A stretch of DNA of 64,000 nt from Ypsolopha sequella (lineage: Eukaryota > Arthropoda > Insecta > Lepidoptera > Ypsolophidae): NCBI GenBank assembly GCA_934047225.1, contig OW203989.1, forward strand, positions 21,365,977 to 21,429,976, read 5' to 3'. Shown in pieces: positions 1 to 11,378 of the stretch. Position 1 is the first letter of the stretch. Every line of letters starts with the position of its first letter. The notes beneath the pieces were generated by a model that was not told the origin of the DNA, did not search any database, and saw only the letters and a program-made list of their open reading frames with translations. The translations under genes and the position numbers were made by a program.

Positions 1-130
1 CTCGAGTATCGTTGACCGGAATGTCATGAAATGGTAATGAATAAATGAGAAGAAAATAATTTTCTAGTTCGAACATGAGCCAAATCGGTCAAGATCGAAT
101 CGCGAGTTCATAGTTCGGGGCGTACTACTA
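1..130. repeat. Interspersed repeat R1, copy 1 (cut by window edge)
   Basis: This stretch starts 'ctcgagtatcgttgaccgga' and ends in 'agttcggggcg'. The same series of blocks recurs at about 6090-6265 and 6543-6682, including the internal 'caaatcggtcaagatcgaat'. It has no coding content. The class of the repeat is not recognisable from the sequence. Confidence 0.75.
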
Positions 131-1089
131 GTTCTGTACATACCACAGAACATATATACATACATATATATCGGGTTTTACCGTCTACGACGTAGCAACG
201 CTACGTCAATAACGCGTAGACTTACAACGCCACCGTAGCACGCTGAAACAATAGCGTGACTAAGTGCTGCTAGCATTGAATGAAACCACATAAAGTCTCT
301 TTCAATAGAATCCAGCAATAATGTAAACAAACCATACCAATTTAAACACGATTATTTTTATTTTTATTTGGTATTATTTTTATGTAGGTACACTTTTCAG
401 TCACGGGCCCATAGGGACCCGGTCATTTGAAAGGCATTTATGGGGCCGAAGCCAATATTGAAGAGGCCTTTGGTACCATTCAATCTAAATGTGAGATGGC
501 TGCATCCATGGAGGCCTCTCCCTCAATGTATCATTGTGATACACTAACGGACAGTCCCCCACAGTTGCCAAACTATTGCCAGGAAGGAAGCGTCTTGGAG
601 TGGGCTATGAGGATGGGTATGCATCTCCACTCTGGCCAGCTCGTTAAGGCAAGCGCAGAGGCGGGGGGTGTGTTTGTGTGGTCCTAAATGTGAGACGTTT
701 TGTCCGTCTACAGACCCAAAAGTGAGGCGCCTGTCAAAGCGAGGCGGTCTCACATTTTTTCATGGATAATCTGACTTTATTTTCAAAATCTACGGCCTTT
801 GTTTGGTCAAAAACATACTTTTGACGACCCAATCGGAGGCATTGAAATTTTCGCCTCGCTTTTGGTAACTATGACAGGTCGTGTGTGTGTTTATAAAAAA
901 ATCCCGAAATAGGTAGTACCAGGGTGTGCCCTCTAGGTGGCATAAGAGTCACAAGAGTGTAAGTTCTGATCCTAATTCTGAGGCTGTTGTGTGAAATCGG
1001 TGTAAAAATGAAAGCGCCTCGGAATTTAAAACACGTCGTTGTCTGTGTATCGAATATTTACACTCATTTAAAGATGCCGTTAAATAAGT

Positions 1090-1265
1090 GTACAGATCGC
1101 GCTAAACTTCTAGTTAAATCGCCTCGTATTCAGAGTAGACTAGAAGTTAAGCGCGGTCTGTATATTGCATGACATTGCATTATATTACTTGGTGTTACCG
1201 TTTGAATGATTATTATTTAATTATATTATTTTAACGTAGTATTTTGATCTCAAAAAATGTTCTAC
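1090..1265. repeat. Diverged direct repeat, partner at 4200-4345
   Basis: The blocks 'cgcctcgtatt', 'ctagaagtta', 'tctgtatattg' and 'ttggtgttac' recur in order at about 4200-4345. The two copies flank the nested element at 1367-4571 on its outer sides. No coding potential is seen. Confidence 0.55.
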
Positions 1266-1477
1266 TTTTTAAGTTGCTTATGGCTGAATAATTTCCTTGA
1301 GTAATAATTAAAATAAATCTAAAAATCTAACAAGAAATTATTGTTTCATACATTTTGGTCGAGTAGGTATGAAACGTTTCTATAGTGCAACATTTTTTTT
1401 TCGCGGTTTGAGATTTAGTTCCATAGTAAAAGTTATAAGCATAGACGAGTTATATTGCCAGTTTCCAGCTTTCACAA

Positions 1478-1537
<60 letters not shown>
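1478..1537. repeat. (CAT)n microsatellite
   Basis: About 20 uninterrupted cat/atc triplets sit at the inner end of the inverted-repeat arm. In one plus frame they read as poly-serine, which is not evidence of a gene. Confidence 0.95.
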
Positions 1538-2212
1538 ATCTATCTAAATATATAAAAGAAGAAGCTGACTGACTGACATATCAACGCACAGCCCAAACCG
1601 TTGGGTCTAGAGATTCCAAATTTGGCAAGTAGGTTCCTTTAGAGGTCTAGGGGTGCACTAAGAAAGGATTTTTCAAAATTCACCCCCTCTCTGATGGTGA
1701 AACGGGGGTCCAAAATTTGTATGGGGAAACGAGAAAAGTTAGACTATTTTATTTGAAACTTCACAGGAGTACTCGTATCAATAAATGAATAAATACGTAT
1801 TTCAGGTTTTTTCAGAATAAAACCCCTAAAAGGGGGAAATGGGGTAACAAAGTCTGAAAATCAACATGGGTATCGTTTGTATGGTTTATCCGGTCGCTGA
1901 TAACGAAAACAACAACGATTTTTAAATCCAACGTAGTGGACGTGCAATACCATCATCCCCTGTTGGGATGCGATGGGGTTGAAGTGTTCAAATGTGTAAA
2001 TATCAATATGGGTGTCGTTTTTATGGTTTTTTGGGACGTTTATTACGACAATGGCATCGATTTTGCAATTTAATATAGTGGACATTAAAATTCTTGAAAG
2101 TATGTGTGCCAGAGCAAATCGGCTGTAACAGACGGACAGACAGACAGCCATACAAGTGATCCTATTAGGATTCCATTTTTTTCTTTTGAGATATCTATCG
2201 ATCTATACAAGG

Positions 2213-2412
2213 TGACTTTTTGATCATCGTCCAGATTCATACTGGAGGCTTGATAAGTGATCAGTATCTTGGATCAGTAAAATGAAATTTCGACTTCCCA
2301 TAGAAATTCAGTTCCAGTCCCGAGTAAATCACTATGGGGAGTCAACATTTTATTTTACGAATTTCACCAAAATTTTTATTGATTCATGATACTGATACAT
2401 GATACTGAAGCT
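2213..2412. repeat. MITE family M2, truncated copy
   Basis: The sequence starts 'acaaggtgactttttgatca' and continues with 'attcatactggaggcttg'. It matches the first two thirds of the complete palindromic copy at 43988-44255 but breaks off near 2412. Smaller pieces of the same family occur near 2845, 6425, 33240, 36880 and 37450. Confidence 0.7.
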
Positions 2413-3272
2413 TTGACGGCCTGTATTTCCCAAACGGCTGGATATAGACCCGTGTTGATGGGTGTCTAGGAAAATGTCTGGACGAGATCTGTCTACCGAA
2501 AGTGTCAAAACTTTATAGGCTTATATCTCCCAAACGGCTGATGCTAGACCCATGTTCATGGTACTCTAAGAAAAGAGCTCGGCGAGGTCTAGATGACGGT
2601 AAAAAAAAAGAAAGTTTGTATGAAAGTTCTTTATTATAAAGTTCGTCTGTTTCAAAGTTAGGATCTTTAAATTTTGTGTTTAGACTGACAATTGAAAATT
2701 ACTTTATACGTGTCTCAGCGTTTGTGATAATACCAACCTTGAAGGGGTGAAAAGGGGGATGAAGTTGTCTTTGGAAAGTTCTTAATTTACAAAGTAAAAT
2801 GACTAAGTTTGTTATTTAGGCTGTCCGTCTGTCCGTCCGTATAAACGGGAGACTCAGTAAGTGGTCAAGACCAAGGTTCAATGACCCTTTTAGCGAAAAA
2901 CACAAAATATTATTTGTGCCCTATACTAATTTAAGAATAACTCCCAGTCAGTCAGTATAGAAAACCCATTGTTTTTGTTGTGTTTTTTCTCAAAAAGGGC
3001 CACTGACTACTTACCGAGTCTTCAGTATGTATTTTTGGCTATATAATTGGAAGTGACCCAATGTAGGTACCTCACAAATATTGCAAGTATTAGGAGTGTG
3101 TTTACTTTCGTAAGTACTTTCTAAATCCAATAAAAGGAATAGAAAATTAGTGTTTTGATGTCCATAAAAATTAAAGGGATGAGTTAATGTTCTTTCGTCT
3201 TGCGGATGCACTCCTCTCATGTTAGGTACATCCAACTTATATTATAAATGCGAAAATTGGGATGGATGGATG

Positions 3273-3690
3273 TTTATTACTCTTTCACGCCGTAACTGAT
3301 GAACCGATTTGGTTGAAACTTTGCACAAATGTTGTTCTAAATCTGGAATAGGACAAAGGCTATTTTATATCCGATAAATCAGTTCCCATAGGATGGCTAT
3401 GGGGTGTCAAGTTTCTATAGAAAAGTGATGTACTGTTACTCCTCCACGCCGTACCTACTGAACCGATTAGGCTAAACTTTGCACAAATGTAGTTCCAGAC
3501 CTGGAATAGGACATAGTAGACCACTTTTTGTCCCATTAATCAGTTCAGAGGCAATTGGGTATCAAGGTCTTATAGAAAAGTGATGCACATCTTCACGCCG
3601 TACCTCTCAAACTGATAGGGCTGAAACTGCTTTAAATGTAGTTCTAGACTTGAAATAGGACATACGCTACTTTATATCAAATCAGTAACC
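3273..3690. repeat. Imperfect tandem repeat, about 3 units of ~150 bp
   Basis: Three successive units each contain 'cacgccgta', then 'aaccgatt' or a variant, then 'gcacaaatg', then 'ggaataggaca', then 'tatagaaaagtgatg'. The words resemble lepidopteran interspersed repeats, here multiplied in tandem. There is no open frame across the array. Confidence 0.7.
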
Positions 3691-3705
3691 AAAAAAAATT
3701 TTCGT

Positions 3706-4100
3706 TTGGAAACGCGGCATGGCTTTCGGCCTCAAAAAGACCCTTTAGCAGAGGATTAATTCAGAGAACAAAATATGGTGTCTTTCGGAAACGCAGCCCG
3801 GCCTTCGGCTTCGCCAAAGACCGCCAAAGATACTTAAGCAGATGATTAAAATGAATTAGAAAACAAAAGATAGTGTCGACTGGAAATGCGGCTCGGCCTT
3901 CAACCTCGCCAAACAATCCAAACATGCTATACTAGGGGATTAAATCAGTTATCAAAGACAGGCAAAGACACATTAGCAGAGGATTAATTCGGAGAACAAA
4001 AAATAGTGTCGATATGCAAAACGGCTCGGGCTTCGGCCTCGGCAAAGACGGAAACGTGTCTTGGTCTTTGGCCTAGCCAAAAACACTTAACATAGCGATC
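3706..4100. repeat. Imperfect tandem repeat, about 4 units of ~95-110 bp
   Basis: Units contain 'ggaaacgcggc' or a variant, 'cggccttcggcctcgcc', 'cttagcagaggattaa' and 'gagaacaaaa'. The array follows directly on the 3273-3690 array but has a different unit. Copies are diverged and one is fragmentary. Confidence 0.65.
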
Positions 4101-6089
4101 AAATTAGAGATGATGAGAACCAAAAACACTTTATACTCCAAATCAAAGTCAGGTCCACTACTAAAACTAAAAATAGTATAAAATCTTGTATAGATTGAAC
4201 CAAACTTTTTGTTGAATCACCTCGTATCTAGAGCAACCTAGAAGTTATTCACGATCTGTATATTGTTTAACATCGTGTTATATAATTCGGTGTTACAGTT
4301 TGAATTATAATTAAATTTTAACTACGTTTTTTGCTCTCAGGATATGTTTAAGTGTTTTAATTACGTATGTTTCTCATTTTATGTTTTTTTTTTCGGAATA
4401 TGTTTCAACAGCTTGGTGCAAATAGCACTAGTTTCACTTTTTAAATTTATTAAATATGATGTTGTGAAAGCCGGAAACTGGCAATATTACTCGTCTATGC
4501 TAATAACTTTTACAATGGAACTATACCACAAACTGCGAAAAAAATAATTTCTCTATAGAAAAGTTTCATAAGTTATTAATAAACTAATATTTAACGAAAA
4601 AATAATATTTTTTGTATAAATTGCCTAATATTTAAAAATAATTATATTTTTAAATATGTTTTTAAATTTTCATATATATTTTTTTATTTCTTTGTACGTT
4701 GTCCGGGTGCTAAGTGTTGAATGCTAAATCGGGCACAGTTTTTCCTGAATAAATTTCTGACATTTGCATAATATAAATTTCATTTTTAATTAAGACATTA
4801 ATAATTGAAATGATTAACTTGATAAAGTCCTTTTTTAAAATACCTATTTATGTGATAACAATAAATTATTGTTGAATCTTGAATAGCAACAAACTCCAAG
4901 AACAAAAAATATTTCTTTTGGCGTGTTGAAAAATAGTATACACTTAACATACAACCGTATCATAATTAAGAGACGGCCTCATATTTATGCTTTTGACATG
5001 ATCAAAACCGAGTCTTCTTACACACAAAAATAACTTAAAATGAAGCGGTCTCGATTTTGTGATTTTGGCAATACCAAAACCGAGTCGTATTCACACACTC
5101 AAAACCGAGGCGGTTTACAAACACCGTATGTTTAAACACATAAATGTGAGGCGGAGTCTCGCAATTGTGCACGCCTCGGGTTTGGGTGTGTTAGCACTTT
5201 TACCTTTTCACTTATATCTTTCGTTGTAAACGTGATAGACATACATGGAATAGACAGTTAGAGTGAGAAAACACTAGGCAAGCTTAAACAATGTATAAGT
5301 AGTAAAAAATATGCATAGATCACTGAGGTCTCGCTTTTGGGTACTACACCGGGTGTAAATCAAACGCCTCACATCTAGGATTCAGCAAACAAGGGTGTGT
5401 TGCTGTGTGTATGTGGGTGTGTAAGCGCATGGGTGATAGTGTCCCCTGGAGGTAGGGTCCGTGGTGTCGCCACTCACCATCGGCTCGGCATCGGCATATT
5501 ATTGTTGTTGGTACAAAAGCGGTGTCTGTGAGAGGTTTGTGAAATGACATCACTAACTTTCCAAAGACAAATAAGAGTTTGATGATTAAAAAATGTTTTA
5601 CAAACTATTGAAATTTTCGTCGTCCGAATATTTTTTATTAAAATAACTATCATGAAGAAGTTATTTGGTGTCAAAATGATTCTAAGAACAATGTATGGTT
5701 CCTTGAAATGTGAATAATTGATCAGGATTAATATTCAAATGTAAGTAATAACAGAGTAATCGTGTTTTTGGTTTAAATTGGTTTGTCTACATTATTGCTG
5801 GATTCTATTGAAAGAGACTTTAGTCTACTAATCATAGTTTTCAAAGAAATATGCTCTATTAAAATAATTTAACGAGCGAGCGATGTTCTCCGAGTCTAGT
5901 TAGTGTCATTGATCACGCTAATGGAAACAACATCTTAATACTTAAAATAATTCCTTTGATAATGTCATAAAAGCAAAACCGGTCAGGAAATTTGTGGGAT
6001 AGTACAAGCGATTTTCTGTTCATAATGTCTTCGAGTTTACTTGAACAATCCGTAGTTTGTATGTATGTATAAATGGATGTTTGTCCAAC

Positions 6090-6265
6090 GATAACTCGAG
6101 TATCGTTGATCGGAAACGTCAATAAATTTGGTAGGCGAGTAAATGAGACAAAAATAATTTTTAAGTTCGAACCTCAGATCAATAATTGTTCTGAGGTTCG
6201 AACATTTGCCAAATCGGTCAAGATCGAATCGCCAAGTTGGCAGTTCGGGGCGAACTTCTAAATGT
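6090..6265. repeat. Interspersed repeat R1, copy 2
   Basis: Shares 'ctcgagtatcgttgatcgga', 'ggtaggcgagtaaatgagac' and 'cagttcggggcgaac' with the copies at 1-130 and 6543-6682. It carries an extra 'cctcagatcaataattgttc' stretch with a local inverted repeat. Confidence 0.75.
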
Positions 6266-6542
6266 CGGCACCATCATTCAAGAAACAAAGTTGACAGATG
6301 TGTGTTGTTGCCAGATAAGGAACAATTTAAATATCGATGCGGTTAAAGTCGATACAACATTATCGATTTGTAACCGAGTCAGAAAGTTTGATAGTACGAA
6401 ATTAAATAATTTCAAATAAGCCAAATTCATACTGGAGGCTCGGTGAGTGATCAGGAACAAGGTTCAATGATCCTTTTTGCCCTCCAAGTCTACTTGAACA
6501 ATCTGACGTTTGTATGTATGTATGTATGTATGTTTGTCCGAT

Positions 6543-6682
6543 GATAACTCGAGTATCGTTGATCGGAACGTCATGAAATTTGGTAGGCGAGTAAATGAGA
6601 CAAAAGTAATTTTTAAGTTTGAACATGTGCCAAATCGGTCAAGATCGAATCGCAAGTTGGCAGTTCGGGGCGAACTACTAGT
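6543..6682. repeat. Interspersed repeat R1, copy 3
   Basis: Almost the same text as copy 2, without its extra inverted stretch. A short M2-type fragment ('attcatactggaggctcgg') lies just upstream at about 6425, and a (gtat)n run lies at 6511-6531. Confidence 0.75.
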
Positions 6683-6803
6683 TATGTAAATATATACGAC
6701 AGGTAAGCGCTAGTGGAAGTTCTTTTTTAAAGTTATTTAGTATGATTAGCAAAACGTGTGACTGCAGTAGATTTTACTTTTTATTATGTGATGTCAAAAG
6801 TAC

Positions 6804-7029
6804 CATAAAATGCTTCTTTCTAATCTTTCTATGATTGTGAGACTTCCCCAATTTGTGCATCATTGCGGTGAGGACCTCGGGCTCGTGAAGGTGGGTGACG
6901 GCCATGTTTAATGTTGTCATAAAGTTGATGACGTGTCCTTTGAACTGGACAATTTGTTCTATCTCGGAGATCGGAACATCGTGCAGCATTTCAAAGAAAT
7001 TCTTCGTTTCTGGATCTGCCGCAAATAGT
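6804..7029 (-). CDS. Globin, exon 2 (helices C to G, heme pocket)
   Basis: This is the central exon of a host globin, a heme protein that binds oxygen in the cytoplasm or at membranes. The 226-bp exon encodes 75 full codons after one base that completes an Arg codon with exon 1. It begins LFAADPETKNFF, which gives the C-helix proline and the CD-corner phenylalanine. It carries the distal His (E7) in FKGHVINF and the proximal His (F8) in LGKSHNHRKI, 32 residues apart as in neuroglobin and cytoglobin. It is bounded by a 'cgtttcag' acceptor and an 'atg|gtactt' donor. Its start phase (2) and end phase (0) match the classical B12.2 and G7.0 globin introns. The last exon is not visible in 1-6800 and presumably lies left of the window. 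The orthology class within insect globins is not resolved. Confidence 0.9.
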
Positions 7030-8659
7030 CTGAAACGTGCAGATGGATTTATGATATTACGTTAAGAGTATGACATATCCAAGAAAAAAAAACAGTTCCG
7101 GGCGTGGTTAACCCATTTTGCATTTAGGGCGCGGGGGGAAATTCGTCCCACTCTCGACGCTCGCGTATACCATAGCAAAATTAGCAAATCTATGAATAGA
7201 TTGGACGAGGTAGGGTCAAAAGTAATAGGTGTTTTATTTTATCTAATTTATGTGTATTTCGATCATCGTTATACGGCATTGATCCTACTTGTTATCACGT
7301 CGGGACGCAAATATATACGGTTGGCTAAAAGTGGTGTTTTGAGTGTTTCAGTTTTGAGTGTTTCAGTTGTTTCAGTGAGTGTATCAGTTGACATAAGGGC
7401 TTAAGCTCCGGAACTCCGGTTTATATATATAGGGCACGTTTGGATGGGCAAATACCTTTTGAAATGTCGACTATAAGCAAAATATGGAATATAATGCCGC
7501 CTCGCTTTTGAAGTTTCTACTTTTATGTTATTATAATGTGTTTAGGAATGCAATCCTGCACCTTAATGTCAATCTTGGTATTTACAAGATTAAAAAAAAT
7601 CAAATTCGCAAGATCTCGGTGTTAGCGAGATCTTGCACTAATGAAAACTATTTCGAAAAAATATTGTTTCAACTATTGGTTAATAAAAAAATCAAAACAA
7701 GATATCAATCCAATTAGAGGGATGTATTTTAACAACTTAACATACATTCTACTGATCACACTGAAAAACTTTCCCAAAGAAACATACCAGCGCAAATGAA
7801 AAAGTAAATACTTCTTTTCACTATAACTTTAAAAACAAACTGTGAATATTGTATGGGCAGGGGTTTTTTAAATTTACTTTGTTGTGTTTCTTTGGAAATT
7901 TCTTTAGTTTGAAAAGTAGAGTAGATTTTATTATATGATATGAGTATATGATTTTATTTAAAGATAGCGTGTGTTTTCACTTTATATAGCCCAGCCGCAG
8001 ACAGGGTTCTTTCTAATTCCATATTTGTACTCATCAATTTCAACAAATTGATGTTGATGATTTTATGATGCAAAATGCAGTTATTGTCTTCTCGACCCAG
8101 CAAATCCAAGCTTTATCTTTTTTTTCAAGTAATTCAAGTATCGTCAATGGCCTGTGCATCTGTACTATGCGCTGCCGGTTGATTTCGCAATGTGCGAGAT
8201 CTCGGTATTTCGAGATCTCGGTATACTGAGATTACATTCCCTAAATGTGTGTTATGATATGATACACATCGTGTGGTATATGTTGCAGGATAATCGGAAA
8301 AAAGCGGATGATTGCGAAAATCCTGCATAGAATAAATTTCAAAGATCCGGCCCGGATCATTGGAAATAAAATGTCAAAACAGGTGCGACGACGAGCGAAG
8401 CGAGGAGGATCGTGTTGGCAGCTCAAGCAAAAATCAGCGAAATTCATGATAGGTATTCTATGCTCAATAGCTTTGAATTCTTAGAAACTATAGAAAAAAA
8501 TAATGTCCCATCATGTTTATCAAATCTTTCGTAATAGTTATTATAATTAAAAAAAAAAGTTTTTTTTAGTATAACTGCCAAAGAGAAGCAGTTTTCCATA
8601 TAGACCGATTAACGGGGCTTATGTAACCCGAGAAATTCCCCTGCCTGTGAGAGTAGGTA

Positions 8660-10095
8660 GTGTGATAAAGTAAGGTAGTACAGATTACAGATGTCAAATA
8701 AGCCAAAACATTTTGATAAGAGAAGTTAGGTATTTTTACCTAAACATGAAAATCGCTTATAACTCTCTGTGAAAAATGTCTCAGACTGTGTACGTGTACT
8801 TTACGTGTGTACTTTCTGTGTACGTACGTATGTATTAGTTAGAATAGATAAGTATAGGAATCCAATATTTTTTCGATTTGAAGGATACTCCACATTTAAC
8901 TTTTAAGGCGATATGTAAAAGTTTTAGCGTCCCTGTTACTCCATATGCGAAAAAACCCTCAGTGCGAGAGGGACGGATTCGTGGAAAAGTAGCAAAAAGT
9001 CGGTTTTTTATTAATATAAAATGTACTAAAAATGCTATCAAAATTTTGTTTAACCAAGTCCTAGATATTGTTAAAACCCATCTAATAAAATATAATTGCA
9101 GTCCATATGTCATTCTAAATTGTCAAACCAGGAGAATTGGTGTCGATAAAGACCTCATTTCAATAAATATTTCTATCGAGCCGAAATTCTCCAATCGCGT
9201 TTCTGTTTTAACAGATCCCTAGAGGTAGACTTAAAAAATAATATACAATTTTTTCAAAATTATACATTATTTACCGAAGTAGATATAGAAGTTCTGAAAT
9301 TGTCGATATTTTTTCGTAGCGCCTTAATATTTTGTGTTATAACTTCTACTGAAAAATTGGTCTGCAAATTTTTATTTTTCGATATGGTTTTATTTCCTTA
9401 AATAAATAGCTTTGTTACATTATAAAAAAAAAATCCTTTAGAATATATATTTTTTCATTTCTACGTAATTACGTCATGTGAATAATTGCTCAGCTTAATT
9501 CAATACGCTTATTAGTAATGAGTCGCTGTATTTTAATAGATTTTCCAGTAAGCCAATGGAAATTTGGCCTTTTTACAATCTCAATAATTGCCAAGTACAA
9601 GTATTTATACGAACGTTCGAAAATATGTTGGATAATCGATAAATCTGTTTTAATATAAAATCATATGACTAATAAAGGTATAAAAATGGACGGAGATATT
9701 TTTCACATTACGTAGTTAAAAATAAAACAAATATGTTTAAAAAAGAAAATCTTTTAGATGACTAAACAAAGCTATGTTTTTAAGGATAAAAAAACATCTT
9801 GAAGAATAAAAATTTGCAGACCAATATTTCAGTAGAAGTTATAGCGCAAAATGTTAAAAGTTAAATTTGGGGCAACTCCGAAATCGAAAAAATGTTGGAT
9901 GCCTTTACATACTTATTTTAACTGGTACATAGGTATGTAAGTATAAAGAAAGCATATCAGTCTGAGGAAATATTCACAGAGAGTTATAAGCGATTTTCAT
10001 GTTTAGGTAAAAATACCTGACTTCTCGTAACAAAATTTGTTGGCTTATTATACATATGTAGGTAATCTGTATTACCTAACTTCATCACATTAAAA
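8660..10095. mobile_element. Long-TIR non-autonomous DNA element (~1.4 kb)
   Basis: About 220 bp at 8660-8885 returns inverted at 9885-10095. The arms share 'aggtatttttacctaaacat', 'gaaaatcgcttataactctc' and 'ttttttcgattt'. A second, inner inverted pair lies at about 9320-9415 and 9795-9905 ('aacttctactgaaa', 'ggtctgcaaattttta'). No transposase frame is present. The insertion lies inside globin intron 1. Confidence 0.65.
8903..9035. repeat. MITE family M5, partial copy
   Basis: Begins 'aaggcgatatgtaaaagttt' and matches the complete palindromic copy at 51808-51962 over about 120 bp, including 'ccatatgcgaaaaaaccctc'. Here only one end is present. It gives rise to a chance open frame (8878-9222) that is not treated as a gene. 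Confidence 0.7.
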
Positions 10096-10424
10096 TTTAA
10101 GCGTGACCATTAACTCGTCTTATGATATTATAGTTCTTTTTTTACATTTTTGACAAAAAGCTTTAAGCAAATTTACAAAGAAGTCGCATAATATAACAAT
10201 TATTTTATTCAGAAATGTAGCCCCTGTCAAACTATTCATTATAGTTCAAACCCGGAGTCTCTAGCATTTGCCGTTCAGGAGAAATTATCAGTTAATATTT
10301 CGACAAAAATTTTCTTTTTTTTTTCATTGGTTATTCAAGCCATTTTCTTAGAGTACCATGAAAATTGGTCTAGTTTCAGCCATTTAGGAGATATGGGCCG
10401 TTAAAATTTTGACATTTCCGGCGG

Positions 10425-10565
10425 GTAGATCACCCATGACCATGGGTCCAGCTCCAGCCGTAGAGCGGTTTCGCAGCCGGCTGGAGTGAATTTTGAATTT
10501 AAGTGTTTTGTTTCGATTAATTAGAAAAAGGCGGGTATTTCACAATCCGGCTGCGAAACCGATCT
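10425..10565. repeat. Short inverted repeat
   Basis: The word 'cggtttcgcagccgg' near 10468 returns inverted as 'ccggctgcgaaaccg' near 10547. The class is not identified. Confidence 0.5.
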
Positions 10566-10724
10566 TAAGGAGATATAAGCAGGCAAAGTTCTGACACAAG
10601 AAAAAATTTTTTTTGGACCCTCTATGATGCAATCCCTCAGGGTCTACCACTTTCCGTTCCAAAGATATGGCCGAAACAACATTTTTTCGCAAAATATTTT
10701 GGCTGATTTTTTTTGCCACATTCC

Positions 10725-10995
10725 TAGTGTGAGGGACATCCCTAGTGTCGGTGGTCAGATACAACCCTAATATCAGGCATATCCCTCGTGTCAGGGACAA
10801 CCCAAGTGTCAAGCACATCACTAATGGAAGGGACATCCCTAGTGGCAGGTAGATCACAGTGATTAATCGAATCAGAACAGGAATGTCAAAGCACATTCCT
10901 CACGTCAGGGACATCACTATTACAAAGTCAAAAAATGTCATGGCCCATCCCTAGCGCAAAGACATCACTATGACAGATACAAAGAATGTCGAAGC
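10725..10995. repeat. Minisatellite-like array, ~20-24 bp degenerate units
   Basis: Variants of 'gacatccctagtgtcaggga' repeat about ten times with substitutions and length changes. Later units carry 'gcacatccct' and 'acatcactat'. The array produces leucine-rich chance frames on the minus strand and is not coding. Confidence 0.7.
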
Positions 10996-11378
10996 ACATC
11001 CCTAACGTCATAGTCTCGGGTAGTTTCAAAAAATAAATACATGGTACCTATGTAATTAACTTTCAAACGAATTTCCTGGACACTTATTGAGCCACTTCCT
11101 GGAGACTTGAAATAACCCTTCGACTTGTCGTTACGGTATGAAATGATAACATTACAATATATTTATGAGAACATTATTTATTTGTAGGGACATTTTGTAG
11201 TTCGTTGGGACATCGTCGTCGTCGGGACACCACAGTTAATAACGGTGACATGGTCACGACTATCGTGACGAATGGTAACCCTAACTTAAGGCGCTTCCAG
11301 CGTCATCCGAAAATGAGTCTTTTGATAAAGTTAAACGGTATGTTCAAAAATTATGAAAAAAATATAATGTATTTTATC

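Larger units (their letters stand above)
1367..4571. mobile_element. Nested inverted-repeat element
   Basis: About 120 bp at 1367-1490 (running from 'tatgaaacgtttctatag' to 'ccagctttcacaacat') returns inverted at 4455-4571. Shared words include 'agcatagacgagt' and 'attgccagtttcc'. A related single arm lies near 35385-35560. The pair could be the ends of one 3.2-kb element or two MITE copies in opposite orientation. The interior carries lepidopteran-type modules (for example 'gaagctgactgactgac' at 1560) and two minisatellites. Confidence 0.45.
291..5822. mobile_element. Large inverted-repeat element, class unknown
   Basis: About 55 bp at 291-345 ('aaagtctctttcaatagaat' and following) returns in inverted orientation at 5769-5822. 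A second inverted block lies inside, about 660-740 against 5327-5400, with the shared words 'acccaaaa' and 'gtgaggcg'. These suggest long degraded terminal inverted repeats of one 5.5-kb element. No transposase frame is visible. The interior consists of other repeats, listed separately. The span could also be two independent copies of a short repeat in opposite orientation. Confidence 0.45.

Noticed and set aside
427..687. 86-residue plus frame starting MKGIYGAEANIEEAF
   Set aside because: Lies in the long inverted-repeat arm of the 291-5822 element. No domain, no splice signals that extend it. Also tested as globin exon 3 on the opposite strand and did not fit.
1369..1572. Serine-rich open frame
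   Set aside because: It is the translation of a (CAT)n microsatellite and a MITE arm.
8878..9222. 114-residue plus frame
   Set aside because: Its first part is the M5 MITE that also occurs at 51808; the rest is AT-rich intron sequence.
10725..10995. CRISPR-like array
   Set aside because: Units are degenerate and contiguous, without constant repeats separated by unique spacers, and the DNA is eukaryotic.
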